From: Nomia melanderi
Taxonomy: Eukaryota; Arthropoda; Insecta; Hymenoptera; Halictidae
Direction of reading: 5' to 3'
DNA: 64,000 bases
NCBI RefSeq assembly: GCF_051020985.1
Contig: NC_135007.1
Coordinates: 10,939,501-11,003,500, forward strand
Positions 12,653 to 24,461 of this stretch are shown in pieces; position 1 is the first letter of the stretch, and every line of letters begins with the position of its first letter. Below the pieces are notes generated by a model. It worked only from the letters and a program-made list of their open reading frames with translations. It searched no databases and was not told the origin of the DNA. A program made the position numbers and the translations under genes.

Positions 12653-13829
12653 ATGGTAAGTGGAGATTTGACTGTTCCAAATAAAGGTTAGGTCAAGGTG
12701 GACATCTCTGGTTTCAAATAAAAAGTACCAAAAATTACCTGAATTCCAAAATTATCATTGACTTAGTTACAACTATTGTTATATAGTTAATATATAGTTA
12801 AAATACAGTTTTTCTATAAGTTTTTTATTTTTATGCTTACATAACCTCAATCCTCTTACTATAGCAAGATCCAAATGAAGATACAGAGTGGAATGATATT
12901 CTCAGAAGTAAAGGGATCCTCCCGAAGAAGGAAAAAGAAGTTACGGAGGAACAGATATTAGACATTGTGGAAAATACTATAAACGAGAAAACTGGACGAA
13001 GTAATTGAGTATTTTTTATTCATTTTATATTATATACTGTTCATAGGTTTTTAATGAATATTATTATTTCTTCTTTAACAGCAACTGATGATTTAGATAC
13101 TAAGACATTAGATGAATTAAATGAACTAGAAGATGAAGAAGATGAGAAGGTTCTATTAGAATATCGGCGTAAGAGAATAGCAGAGATAAAAGCATTGGCT
13201 GACAAATCCAAGTATGGGGAAGTCAAGGAAATATCAGCAGAAGACTATGTGCAGGAAGTAAACAATGCTGGAGATGGTATTTGGGTAGTCCTTCATTTGT
13301 ATAAGAACGGGTATGATAAAATTTGGTCAATGAAAACAAACTTAATAAAAAAACCATTTATAATTCTGATTATGATTTTTAGCATCCCACTATGTACACT
13401 TATAAATCAGTACTTAGCCAATCTAGCTAGAAAGTTTCCAACAACAAAATTTTTAAAAAGTATTTCAACTACTTGTATTCCTAATTGGCCAGATACTAAA
13501 GTTCCTACAATCTTTATCTACCATAATGGAAGTATGGTAAAACAATTCATTGGACCAATGGAATTAAGAGGCATGAAATTAACAGAAGCAGGTAAATATG
13601 ATTATAAATTAATAAAGAATAATAATACATGCAATTGATAACTTATACACTTGTAACTAATACTATTAATATAAATGTTTATATTACAACAGAATTGGAA
13701 TGGATGTTGGGTCAAGTAGAAGCTGTACCAACTAAGATTACCGAAGATCCAAAGCCAAAAGTCAGAGATGTATTATTTTCTACACTAAGATATCAAAGTG
13801 ATGATGTGTCTGACAGTAATGATTGGTAA
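12653..13829 (+). CDS. PDCL3: Phosducin-like protein 3 (viral IAP-associated factor homologue), five coding exons
   Basis: Coding exons are 12653-12655, 12865-13000, 13082-13310, 13383-13591 and 13693-13829 (stop TAA). All four introns have GT/AG ends and the frame is kept throughout, giving 237 residues; human PDCL3 has about the same length (239). The N-terminal part is helical and acidic (residues about 1-85, including the run DELNELEDEEDEK). A thioredoxin-like phosducin domain follows (about 85-215), recognisable from VVLHLYKNG, IPLC (Cys127), the STTCIPNWPD loop (Cys154) and QFIGPMELRGM. The tail is acidic and ends in Trp237. Family knowledge: these are cytosolic proteins that bind the CCT/TRiC chaperonin and modulate actin and tubulin folding; the name VIAF comes from binding to inhibitor-of-apoptosis proteins. 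The redox cysteine pair of true thioredoxins is absent, as in the family. The start is chosen because ATG abuts the donor and joins in phase to QDPNEDTEWNDIL. The family assignment is firm; the function in this species is inferred. Confidence 0.95.
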
Positions 13830-13980
13830 TTGTATTTATGTTTCTTAATCGCACAAACCAAATCAACACTTAAATATTGTAAAACACAAAGCATTTTATT
13901 TATTTTATCACTGTTGTCACATATATATCATTTTTTTGTTACTTCTAAAATTTTATTACACTTAACAATCATACTACCAG

Positions 13981-13986
13981 AATAAA
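13981..13986 (+). terminator. Poly(A) signal AATAAA of the phosducin-like gene
   Basis: Canonical hexamer about 150 bases after the TAA stop, in AT-rich sequence. It is the first AATAAA downstream of the stop, so the 3' UTR is probably short (about 170 bases). Confidence 0.55.
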
Positions 13987-14130
13987 GTATTTTATTATCA
14001 TATTACTTGTTTCCACTTTATGATTTCCACTACATTATTAACACTTTGCATATTTCCACAATTCATATTCTAAGAAATCAAGAAATTTACACTGACAGAA
14101 AAATTTGTTAATTTCGTTGTCAACATACAT

Positions 14131-14177
14131 GAAATATGTTTTATAAATAAATATGTTTTATAAATAAAACATATTTC
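14131..14177. repeat. Inverted repeat overlapping a 17-bp tandem duplication
   Basis: Arms of 14 bases (14131-14144 and 14164-14177) are perfect reverse complements around an AT-rich loop. The left arm and loop also contain two copies of ATATGTTTTATAAATA spaced 17 bases apart. It lies between the phosducin-like gene and the zinc-finger gene. It could form a hairpin in RNA or DNA, or be a replication-slippage relic. Confidence 0.7.
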
Positions 14178-14640
14178 ACAAAAAACAATTTCACATACAA
14201 ATACACGATGAATGGACAATATTATTTATTTTTTTTTTATATTCAGTTTGTATACATACAAATTTTTACATTTGGACTAACTTTCATAACTTGACAGCTT
14301 TGATCAAATCATTTAAAAGTTGACGAATCAGAAAATGATAATTATTATATATTCTATAGAAAAATTTAAATGATACAGAAAGTCTTACATGTATTTTTCA
14401 TCGTGAAACGTGTATATCCTTTCTTGAAGTGTTTACATTTTACCCCGTTCAAGGGCGTCTAATGTTTCTTTCTGGTATCTTTAAACATAACCATAGTTTT
14501 CCGGCAAGATAGTATACGTACTTTCGATTGTCGATCATGACGGACAGTAGTGTTAGCAGTGTACGTCGCGTGGTGATCGAGAATTTACATTTAAAAATAT
14601 TAATATTTTTCCAACTTCTCTTTTAAAAACATAAAAATAT
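14178..14640 (+). promoter_or_regulatory. Intergenic region and presumed promoter of the zinc-finger gene
   Basis: AT-rich spacer between the two genes. A short frame beginning ATGACGGACAG at 14537 ends after about 30 codons and would be an upstream ORF if transcribed. No TATA box or other core element is convincing. Confidence 0.25.
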
Positions 14641-14726
14641 TTATAAATAACGGCTGTTATAATGAAGATGCTTGAAAGTACATTCGCGATTTACATTTCA
14701 AACATCGGCTTCGTTGGAAAAATTAG
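14641..14726 (+). other. Candidate 5' UTR exon (end) of the zinc-finger gene
   Basis: A good donor (ATTAG followed by GTAAGC at 14727) ends a stretch about 420 bases upstream of a pyrimidine-tract acceptor (TTTTTTTAAG, ending at 15144), which is 12 bases before the coding ATG at 15157. Splicing these gives a 5' UTR intron of 418 bases. An upstream ATG at 14662 would read out of frame with the main ORF, so this exon would carry a short upstream ORF. The exon's 5' end is unknown. Confidence 0.4.
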
Positions 14727-15156
14727 GTAAGCTCACTTGCTACAATAGTTACATTAAACTTAAAATGAAATCGCGCGATTTTTCTCCAATTATATTTGAA
14801 TCTCATTTTCTATTTTATATACCTTATAATTTGTGTATGTTCTTATTTTTTTTTCATTAATAAGTTTTGCAAATTGATTATTGTGATTTCTATAAAGATG
14901 TGATAGTATACCCTTTTTTAAAGATTTATTTCAATCTTACATTTTGTAGCTGTAATAAGTGATACAAAGTAACAGAAAATGTATAATTAGTTAAATAATA
15001 TACATTTAAAAAGGAAAATAGTACCCAAGAGAAATGTAAAAATGTTAAAGAAATGAAATAGACTATGGCTGATTGCCATGAAGATTTTTGCAATTTGAAA
15101 TTTGAGAAGTTTGGAACTATTTATTAAAACACAATTTTTTTAAGGAAAAAGCTAAT

Positions 15157-17142
15157 ATGTCTACTAAAACATTTAGTCGTAGAATTCCTAATATATTAAA
15201 AAATAATCTGAAACCACAAAAAGTTACTGAAGTAACTTTAGATGAAACAAGTAAAATTTGTAATAATGTCAAAGAAAATGTACAGAATTCATTTAATCAG
15301 ATAACAGTATTGAGTAATTCATCTTCTGAAAAGAAATGTATTAAAAAAGGTAACAAATATAGAAGATCATCTAGTAGAAGAAAACAAGAGCACAGTTTCA
15401 CAGATGTATGGCAAGAATCACTCAGTTGGAATATGTACTCCTTCATGGATGACAAAGGAAACTCGAAAGCTTGCATTAAAAGAAAAAAATCCAGATATTT
15501 CTCCAAAAAACAAAGCAAAAAATGTGAAGTGCCTACTACTAAAATTGAGAAGCCAAAAGAAAATTTATTGCCTGCAATATCACATGATATATCAACAGAA
15601 TTAACATCTGAATTTCATGATGGTTCTTTTTTGGAAGAAACTGAAGCTGTGGATTTACAAAATCCTATTGATTTCTCAAGTAATGAAATATTTAGTAACT
15701 TTAATTACAAATTCCAGGATGCAAATGAAATAACTAGCTTCACAGAGTATACAATGGACTCAGATGAAATATTTAATTCCTTTGGTACAATGTGTGATAG
15801 TAGAATTTGTGAAAAAGAATATGATATAAATGACAATGAAATAGATACACATAAATCACAATATGTAACATCAACAGAGTGTTGGGACAAAGACACACAA
15901 CTCGTTGATGAAAAAGAACCAAGCTGTTCAACAGATTGTTGTAGTTACTGTCTCGAAGACTGTGCTTCACACTGGATAGCAACCAGTAAATTAAAACACA
16001 TGATGTCACTGAAAAACAAATTTCTATCAGAAAGTTCTGTTACCACAGAAAATGATATAAATTATCAAGTCAACACTGGTTATTCAACTGTTGATACTTT
16101 AGAAGAAGACTTTGATGAGAATAGTACATGTTGGCTAATAACATGTACTCCTGAAACTTCTTCATCATGTGAATTACAAGACACTGAATCATCTTGTATC
16201 GATACAAACAATTGTTACAATCAACAAGATATTAAAAAAGAGACTCTTGAGGATTTAACTACAATAGAAAGGAAAGAATATAATGCATCTACCGATGACA
16301 GTAATAATTCTCCTATTAAGTCGAGCATGGATGCAGTTTTCTATGAGTCTGATGAAAACATAAAAGTTAAGTATCAGGAGGATACATTGCAAGATCAGGA
16401 GTATTCTGAAAAAGATACAATTGATGAAAGGTAAGTAAGTTACTGGAAAAATAAGTCCGCCAAGAAATAATGTTCAGTATAAACCTTTCATTTCTGTTGT
16501 TGTAACTGGTTCATTAGCATTATTTAGATATCAAACAACAATTTAGTTGAGGTGTACAATAATGTTTTATTTATTGAATATATGGTTCTTTGTGACCTTT
16601 GGTTATTTTTGTGGTATGTAAAGTATGAAAGTCGCTTATAGGTTCCAGTGTGTGTTATGTCCCCTAATGTTTTCCTCGGCCCGCACATTGGCGGTACACC
16701 AGGCAGCAGCACACGGAGGTAATGTCAGATTTTATTAACAGCAAAAACCGTAGTGTTTGTTACCGAATTTCTTTTTAGGTACGTACGTAATACTTTGCGA
16801 AAGCTGCGGTAGGCTTTTCAATCGAAAATATCATTTCAATAGACACTTCATTCATTGCGGCCGATTGAAAGAACCATACGAATGCGACATGTGCATTAAA
16901 GCGTATAGGTAAAATGAAAAGAGGCGAAGATCCTTTAGCATCATTCTCAGATATCGAAATTGACGCACTGACGGCAATTTGGTTTCAGACACAGATCGTC
17001 TTTAATTCAACATTTAAAAGTCTTTCATGGCGTTCATTACGCTCGCAATCATTCCAAAACATTCACATGTAGCGTATGTAAAAAAATATACAGTAAGCTC
17101 GGTGCATTCGAGAATCACGTAAGACGACATAAAAATAAGTGA
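15157..17142 (+). CDS. C2H2 zinc-finger protein with long acidic N-terminus, four coding exons
   Basis: Coding exons 15157-16430, 16642-16718, 16779-16908 and 16989-17142 (stop TGA) join in frame with GT/AG introns to give 544 residues. The start is the first ATG after an in-frame TGA and opens a 424-codon exon. Residues 1-424 have a basic patch near 65-125 (KKGNKYRRSSSRRK), then a long Ser/Thr/Asp/Glu-rich stretch with scattered Cys-Cys pairs but no recognised domain. Four fingers follow: Cys428/Cys431-His444/His449; Cys457/Cys460-His473 with His476 or Cys477; Cys486/Cys489-His502/His507; Cys521/Cys524-His537/His541. The protein ends three residues after the last finger. Introns fall inside or between fingers, and only the correct phase keeps them. 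A nuclear DNA- or RNA-binding regulator is the family expectation. Linkers are not the canonical TGEKP type, so target prediction would be unreliable. I do not recognise an orthologue name. The acidic N-terminus could be an activation or interaction region (inference). Confidence 0.88.
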
Positions 17143-17905
17143 ACAAGTGGTAAGTTACGCTACATGGGAAAATCATTTTTTTATATTTGTTTACTTTTTA
17201 TTTAGACTTTTATAGAGAAACCAAAGACATTATTATCAAAGTATTATAGGGTATAGAAATATATGATTTACGCAATCGTATTGCCGCAATCGTATTTGAT
17301 TTTCAAGAGTATCGACAGTAATAGTAACGACATTGTTTACAACAGTTCAGTACCTATGAATTTAGAAAAAGCAATGTTTTATGGGATATTACTTATCCTT
17401 CTGTAAATTTATAAATTTAAATTTTTACAGTATTTACTTACTTGAAGTTCCTTTTATTTTTACATATTTTATTTTTCATTAAGTTTATATGTTTTTATTG
17501 TTTCTTTATAAGCGTGTATTCTTGTTTTTTTATATCATTTGACAAATAAGCAATATTATGAATTAGGTTAAAGGAATTCTGTTTGTTAATAGATATGAAA
17601 GTATCTAGTGTATGTTAAGAAATGTATATTTTTCTACTGAATAAGATTAATTTCTTTAATGAAAGCGTCAGTATTATAAAAATTTATCGACTTTGCGGCT
17701 GTATACAGTCTTGCCAATATCTCTGTATATTTTTTACGTACATATCCTTAATTCCATATGTACCTAAAAGGCGATGTTACTTTTTAGTGAGTGTTTATGT
17801 AACTACGTTTAAAAATTAATTACTTTATTACGTTCGCATATTATTAGCAATATACGAATGTTTGTTAAATGAAATATCCGTACACCATTTCAAGAAACCA
17901 AAGAC

Positions 17906-17911
17906 AATAAA
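17906..17911 (+). terminator. Candidate poly(A) signal of the zinc-finger gene
   Basis: AATAAA about 760 bases after the TGA stop in very AT-rich sequence. Another AATAAA lies at 18202-18207. Chance hexamers are frequent at this base composition, so the real 3' end is uncertain. Confidence 0.3.
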
Positions 17912-18209
17912 ATAAATTATAAAATAAATACTGTCTATCTACATATAATTGTACTACCTTATAATTTGTGTTTCCGAGTAAAACAAATTTTGTTTACACA
18001 GATAAACATCGATACCATTAATTTCTTTTTGTTCAGTTCCTATTAGATGACCCACATTAATAAAACTAAGAAAAAAACGTTGACATTTTTTTTATCGATT
18101 GACAATTGCTTAGTCATAACATTTTTTGTTCGTGATACTTAAAATTTTTTATTTCTCGATTAACATCATTTAACATACTGTAGCTCTTTTCATACTTTTC
18201 AAATAAAAT

Positions 18210-19800
18210 ACAATTTTATTATTCGATACGTTTTTTTATAAATTGGAGTGTACACCGAAGCAAGGATAGAAAAATGGTCAGTTCCATTATCAACTTGCAA
18301 TCTGCGTTATCGTGTACAACATCGGAGGAATACGAAAAACGGCTACCAAGCGAATGTCTATGGGTCATTTCAGTATCGGATACGTTTAATCATATGACCA
18401 CAAAACGGGTTGTTTCATGCTCCATTAGTCTAACCCACCAGCGTACACGATACTGTATTTATATTACTTGCGTCCGCATGTTCATTTCCTTGTCTGATTG
18501 AAACTGACGTATAATTTAGACCTCGCGCAGGTTTTAATTGTTAATTACAGTATTATATTATTTATTCATGAAGGGCGCGAAGAGTTACGCCCCTCAAGAG
18601 TCTTGAGCAATTGACCTCCTAATACACGACTAAATTACTGGTATTATACTTAATTAATGGATCTAATAACACACTTATTTTGTACAGTCATTCAGTAATA
18701 CATAGATCGATACAAATAAAATTATTTGAATATTTATTTAAAAAAAAAAGGAAATTGAAACTTCACAAAAATTAAGATATTACTTATGAAGCTAAAGATT
18801 AGGTTTCATTATAAATATATATCGATTCAATGTATTATGTTAGTAGCAAGTTTTCGTATCAATAAATCTGATTTATCGACACCGCATAACAATTTTTGTT
18901 TCCTACGTTCCCTTTTGCAATCCACTCACAAAATTGGAAAATCCTCTGCGTATCTGACAACATATGTTATTCGGTATGTGTAATAACAATAGACGAGTGA
19001 TGTCAACGAGATCTTTCAAAAACTACCGAGACGTTACACCGAAGACCTATTGAAGGGAATAGAATAAAAATCAAAGGCAGGTTTCTCACTATTCCAGTCA
19101 CGGTGTCGTTTCACGATATATCGTCGACTCGTCGCTATTTACACGTTGGCTTTTGCTCGTAAATCGAGAAATCGTTCTATCCCATGTACCTTAGAATTTA
19201 CTGACAATCCTGTCACGACGGTATCAATAGATAAAGTACAATTCCATTTTATCCAATGATGTACGCTGAAAGGAGAGAATCGCAGAAATGTACCTTTGTT
19301 AGTTAGAATCATTCATTCATCGATTACAATTTTTTCCCGTATTAAACAGTTTTGGACGAATCTTTATACAAACTCTGAAGCTATTCGCGTACGACAATAA
19401 CGACGTTATTTTATAGAACAAAAAAAACAGTATTCAATCCAACTAGGTACAAGTGTGTCGCTTAAAAGAATGACATATATTTAGGAATTAGCAAACTAGC
19501 TACATCAGAGGATCCTCTACATTACTCGTTCAAAATACCCTTACACCCAGCGTAATTTTTACCAGATCGATTATTTCATTATTCATATTCCATTACAAAG
19601 TAAAATAACCTTCCCGTCGAACAATGAAACTAACAAAATATTTCATCATGATTACAAAGAACCAACCAATCATCCCCCAATCTAAACGAAACTACTCCCA
19701 CCGAAAGCCAAAGTCTTCCTCCTAACAGACTTCGAGGATCAAAATAGTTTCTCCCGATATTCGAAGACAAGGGGTTGAAACCGTCACCCCAATTCCAAGG
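18210..19800. other. Non-coding AT-rich region
   Basis: Downstream of the zinc-finger gene. Very AT-rich to about 18.9 kb, then rising in C+G towards 20 kb. No gene or family repeat recognised. Confidence 0.55.
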
Positions 19801-20570
19801 CTCCATCGGCAAGTGTCTCCATCAACATCAAACAATCTAGAATCCCCATCAATTTCGTATGCGATGGACCATCGAGCACAAAAGCGGCTACTCGAACCGG
19901 TCCCCGGTGGATCGGGGAGCTGGCTACCCTCAACCGGAAGGTATCAAGCCCCGGTCGAAAAGCCGCACAAAGGCGGGCTGCTAGCGTGAAGACGTAGCGA
20001 GGCAGGATCGTTCGCGGTCCCGAGGCGAAGCCGGGGATTCCCGCGTGGTCGGACGCGGTGGTTGCGCACCCATGGTCCCTCCACGGGCAGGCAGTTTGAC
20101 GAAAAGGGATGACGGGGGACCGGTGGCGCCGCGGCCGGTCAAAATCGGAACGAAAGCTTGCGCCGGAACCGCGCAGATCGTCCTCAGTAGTTGCCCAGAC
20201 GCTGTCACGGGCGTAGCTGGATGCTGGATTGTCTCTCTCTCTCGTGCGCGCGCGTGCCGCAGGGAGGTGCTTCCTTTTCTTCTTCCTCTTCCTCCTAACC
20301 TCCATCCCGCGTCGATCCTGCCATCGTTGACGGTGTTCCCGACGGACGGACGGTCGGTCGGTCGGTCGTCTATCGCGATCCCCGTTCACCGGTCGCCTCG
20401 CGCCGCGCGGACACACTCGCGGGCCCACCCCCGCGGACGGTGATCGAGTCTCGGTGCGCGAAACTCGGGGGAGAGAAAAAACAGAGAGAACAGGAACGAA
20501 GAGAAGAAAGGGTGCCGGAGAAAAGGGAGGCCGTGTACCAAGGTTTTCCTGCCGGTTTGGGGGACACACC

Positions 20571-20576
20571 GAGACC

Positions 20577-20607
<31 letters not shown>

Positions 20608-20613
20608 GGGGGG
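20571..20613. repeat. (GA)n microsatellite
   Basis: Nearly pure GA dinucleotide tract with a few interruptions. Together with the tract at 20791-20849 it creates the Ser/Leu-rich false open frames on the minus strand. Confidence 0.9.
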
Positions 20614-20790
20614 ACAGAAAGACAGAGAAAAGGGGTAGGGGTGAGCGGGTGGAAAGGGAAGAGGAAGGAGAAGGGGTGGGGGTGGATTTGACGAGGAAAG
20701 GTAACTGAAGGAGGAACAAGCGGGACAAGGAACCGGTAGAACCAGAGTGATGATAAGAACGAAATAGACGAGTAAAAGGGAGGTGTAGAC

Positions 20791-20849
20791 GAGAGAGAGA
20801 GAAAGAGAGAGAGAGAGAGGGAGAAAGAGAGAGAGAGAGAGATAGAGAG
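20791..20849. repeat. (GA)n microsatellite
   Basis: GA dinucleotide tract of about 59 bases with a few AA and GG interruptions, inside the candidate 5' UTR or promoter region. GA tracts are common GAGA-factor-type sites in insect promoters (family knowledge; binding here is inferred). Confidence 0.9.
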
Positions 20850-21478
20850 GGTAGACGGGGAGAGAATATAATCTCCGGGCGGGGTGGAGGATGTGTTGAA
20901 GTGTGGTTCTTGTGTGTATATGGTGCAGTGCGGTGCTGTGCCTCGAGAGAGAGAATGGCGTGGTCGGATTTCGCGTGCACCTCGCCGTGACGTGGAAAGG
21001 TAAGGATCGCTAGTTTCCTTCATTTTCTTTTATCCAGCCGTGCTTTTGCTTCTTTACCCTATTCCCCTTTGTTCTCCGACTTCATTTTCATCGGGGAGCA
21101 TGTCTTGCAAGGGATGCCCAGCCGCATTTCGCGTCTCCCGGCGACGGTTGCACCCTTCCGAGATCGAGTTTCTTACTCGATTGGCTGGTGTCTGCCGACG
21201 CCGGTAATTGGCTTCGATTCGAGCGATGATCCGTCCGCCGCCGGTGGCCGCGTGCGCCTCCGCTGCCGAGTCTGGCTCTAGCTCGTCCCCGACCACTGCG
21301 TGTCCGTCCCGGTTCCGCCGCGTCCGGCCACGGGAAACAATGCGCCACGGGCCCGGCCACATTTTTCCCCGTGGCCGCGTGAACGCGTGATTCATACGTC
21401 GCTGTTTTCATTTTTGTTAATATCTCTCGCTTTCGCGGCGTCAGGCGAATTCGGCCGATACCGATTTTTCTATGGAGG

Positions 21479-21719
21479 TTAACACGTTGAACGCTATGGG
21501 GGTCACCGGTGACCATCGACCAAATCGAATTATTACAGTTCACTCGATTAAACGAGGATTATTTGAAAAGGTTTCTGTATTATAAACAATGATACATGAG
21601 ACGGTGAGATTCAGCTAGATGAACATGTAATAATAACGCAATTCAATCAAATGATTTAACATATTTCTTCCATTTCGAGTATTTTGTACTCTGAAGTCGT
21701 GCGGCATTCAGCGTGTTAA
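21479..21719 (+). mobile_element. TTAA element family B, copy B1 (241 bp)
   Basis: Starts TTAACACGTTGAACGC and ends GCATTCAGCGTGTTAA (imperfect inverted repeats). A perfect 14-base palindrome, GGTCACCGGTGACC, lies at 21501-21514 just inside the left end. Interior is non-coding. It aligns with B2 (28068-28281, inverted), B3 (34426-34636), B4 (34976-35095) and B5 (59159-59375, inverted). Confidence 0.8.
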
Positions 21720-21883
21720 TGTCATCGGCGACATATTGGACGAACTGAATGTTGAACCTTTCAGCTTGCGAGAAGATTGAGAGTAATTGGGAAGGTTTTT
21801 GATTTTTGTTTGTTCGGTTGGGAATGTTGATTAGATTGTACAAGGAACTTTGACGAGTGCTGCTTTGACAGTCGATGTGTTAA
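21716..21883 (+). mobile_element. Possible second TTAA element abutting B1
   Basis: Begins in the same TTAA that ends B1 and stops at GACAGTCGATGTGTTAA, which resembles the right end of family E (GACAGTCAACGTGTTAA). The left end carries GTCATCGGCGAC, like the palindrome of families B and E. The interior does not align clearly with a complete E copy, so this is a weaker call. Confidence 0.4.
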
Positions 21884-24461
21884 TCTTTTTCATCTAGGGC
21901 TTTGTCTAATGACTGTGGTAGTTGGACGTGTAAGCTTCAATGTGGCAGTTTGATTGAAGTTTTTGTTCGCTTGTCTTTTTTGTGAAACGTTATAGTACGC
22001 ATGAGAATGTTTGTAACAGTATTATACAGGATCTGGTAATTAGTTTTAAATTGAACTTTGTAGTACGATATACAAAAGGAACGTGCCTTCATGAAGATAT
22101 TAATAAATTAATACCATGAATGTTGATACAACTATATCGAAAATGTAATTAACGTTCATTGTACGTTTTCACTGTAGTTTTCGTGTTCGAAAATTACATT
22201 CCGCGTGCGCAAAAATGTCAAACACAGGAGGAACGGAGTATTTATATACTTAAGCCACGAACAAATGGACGAAAGCTCGACGCACAACGTTTTCATCACA
22301 AATTTTCCACTCCGGCACAAATTGTGTTTACTTTCTACTTGAAGCGATTAAAGTGCAGATACAAACATGTTTCAGTAACCCACGTGCGGTGTAACCCAAT
22401 CCCCTGAATCATTGCGCGCCGTGCCCCGAGATATTAAAGTTATCACTTACAGAAGCTCAAGCACGTACAAATCACTTTACGTTGCAATCGGAGAAACTCG
22501 AAGATCTAATTCACTTTACATTCAACATAAATCCAACGTACCCAATACCTTCAAAATATCTCTCAAACGAGTAAGTCAACATCCCACGTAAAACCAAACG
22601 AAACAACTTTCCACTTTCGAATGTTCAAACATTACGCGCGCACCTTCCGTTACAAGTGGAAAGAGCAGACAACGATCCGAAACGCGACTCAGCGACCGCT
22701 GGATGCATAATGCAGGCTCATTGACGACCGTCGAAATGAAATTATTCAGCAAATAGCTTCTTTTCGCCCGAAGAGTCGTCGACATGTCGAGCAACGTTCC
22801 CGTGGCTATGAACGTGACTCGGCAATCGGAGCGTTAATTTGCCGCGTGAAACGTGCGTGGCGATCCCCGTCGCCGGCGTGTACGTCCGAAAAATCGCAGG
22901 GACGCGACAAAAGTTGATGACCGGACATGGATCCCCGGATCACGCGCCGGGGCAAGTTGAACGCGCCGCGGATAGAGGAGATCGCATCCGGTATTCGGCA
23001 AACTGTCCGCGTATCCCAGATTGAACAGAGGATTGCGGTGACGTGACTGGCACCGTTGCTGCCAGTTTTCCGACCGTCGACTTTCAAATGTTTTCCGCCC
23101 GCGCCGCGCCTCGCCGCAGCTTCTGTTAATTCTATTAGAGGCATCAGCCGCGATGACACTCGGACATGTTCGCGCGCGAGTTCCTAGGCCTGGGCCAAAC
23201 CCTAACTGCGTTATCGCCGCGCGTTGACTGCTCCTTTGTGACGTTGATAAGCACGTGTCAAGCATATATGTTGTACCACCTAAATGAGAATCTTGTTAGC
23301 TGTCACGAATATTTGGAAGCACGTTGCTTTTCGTCGGCACTCGAAATGGCTAATTCACTGCCGAAATCTCTTGTCGCCGGATTAATCCGAGTTCACGTTC
23401 CCCTTGCATAATATTGAAAATTGAAAGAGATTTTTCTTCGCTTCGTGAAATGGAGAATTCAATTCTGGAATTAATATTTAGTAGATAATTGCTATTGATT
23501 TTTGATACCTTGCAGATTAGAGTGGTCTAAATGAATGTACAATTTGAAATCGAAATACTGAGTGGTAGTGGATTGTTTGTAGTTGAAGTGGGATTATTTC
23601 GTTAGATTGACTCTACGTTCTTCATTGACCTAGATTATTGCGAAATATTTCATCTGTATTCAATTACGAATCCTTCGTTTAAAAATATAATCGTCAACCA
23701 AATTTCGTGAAATACATTCTAAATCAGCCCCGTTTCTCTTCGGCGGAACATTGAATTTCACTGTAGCAAGCCCAGGTCAAAAGCTCGAATCTTTCACGAC
23801 ATTAAAAGATCGATACGGTCGAGCATGTAAGCCATCCCGATAAATTATCGAGGAAGCGGCGGCGTGTCACACCGGATGATGAAAGATCTCCTAGAATCGT
23901 CTTGAAATTAGCTCATAGATCACTCCTCCATCATCTGCCACTCGGCCGGGCTCCCCTTGAATGGCGGCCTCATCCGGCGACCCGGCCCTCAATGAAATCC
24001 CACTTTCGCCGACCTAGGTATTTCCGAAAGATTCCGAAAACGCGGCGATCCACGATAAACAAACATGCTCGTGAACCAGTTACGGAAACGCGGAACGAAA
24101 CGGAACGCTTCCCGAAAGGAGCGTCTTCTTTGAAGGGCCAACAATCAAATCCTCTTAGGATAGTCTCTTAATGCTCCTTAAAATGGAAAACAGAGGGTAC
24201 TCCTTATATAATCCCGGCGAATTTAATCTGCACGATCCTCCCTTTCTGCACTGGCAAAAAGAACGGTATATTCTATATCCCTTCACTTCCTTTTCTTTCT
24301 ACTTGTACGTATACTAAAACCACGCGCAAGAATCTTCCACGAAGTTTCTTTAGAAGCATTGACCCTGAAGAACGCAATTCAAAATCCGACAAATCTCGTG
24401 GTAGAAATAATTTTGTTCGATTCGTAAGCTCGCAATCAAGTACCCATTTCGAAACTTACAT
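21884..24461. other. Non-coding, no supported gene
   Basis: AT-rich with a CpG-rich block at 22790-23250 that carries overlapping open frames on both strands, none with a recognised domain. The C+G block could be regulatory. Nothing else recognised. Confidence 0.5.

Larger units (their letters stand above)
19850..21400 (+). promoter_or_regulatory. CpG island with purine tracts, probable promoter and first exon
   Basis: The longest CpG-rich stretch in the window. (GA)-type tracts lie at 20571-20613 and 20791-20849, and the region ends with a strong donor at 21000 (GGAAAG followed by GTAAGG). Long open frames on both strands, for example 398 codons at 19784-20980 minus, are rich in Ser, Leu, Pro and Arg because of the CT/GA tracts and are rejected as genes. 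A + strand untranslated or mostly untranslated first exon ending at 20999 with a long downstream intron is the simplest reading. The gene is unknown. Confidence 0.4.

Noticed and set aside
16431..16641. Direct splice from 16430 to the acceptor at 16778, skipping 16642-16718
   Set aside because: It puts the zinc-finger exon out of frame and hits a stop after about ten codons; including 16642-16718 restores the frame and adds a proper C2H2 finger.
19784..20980. 398-codon open frame on the minus strand, and 217-codon companion at 20370-21023
   Set aside because: The translation is dominated by Ser/Leu/Pro from (CT)n tracts, the opposite strand is equally open, and no domain or splice context exists. 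The signal comes from simple repeats and high C+G.
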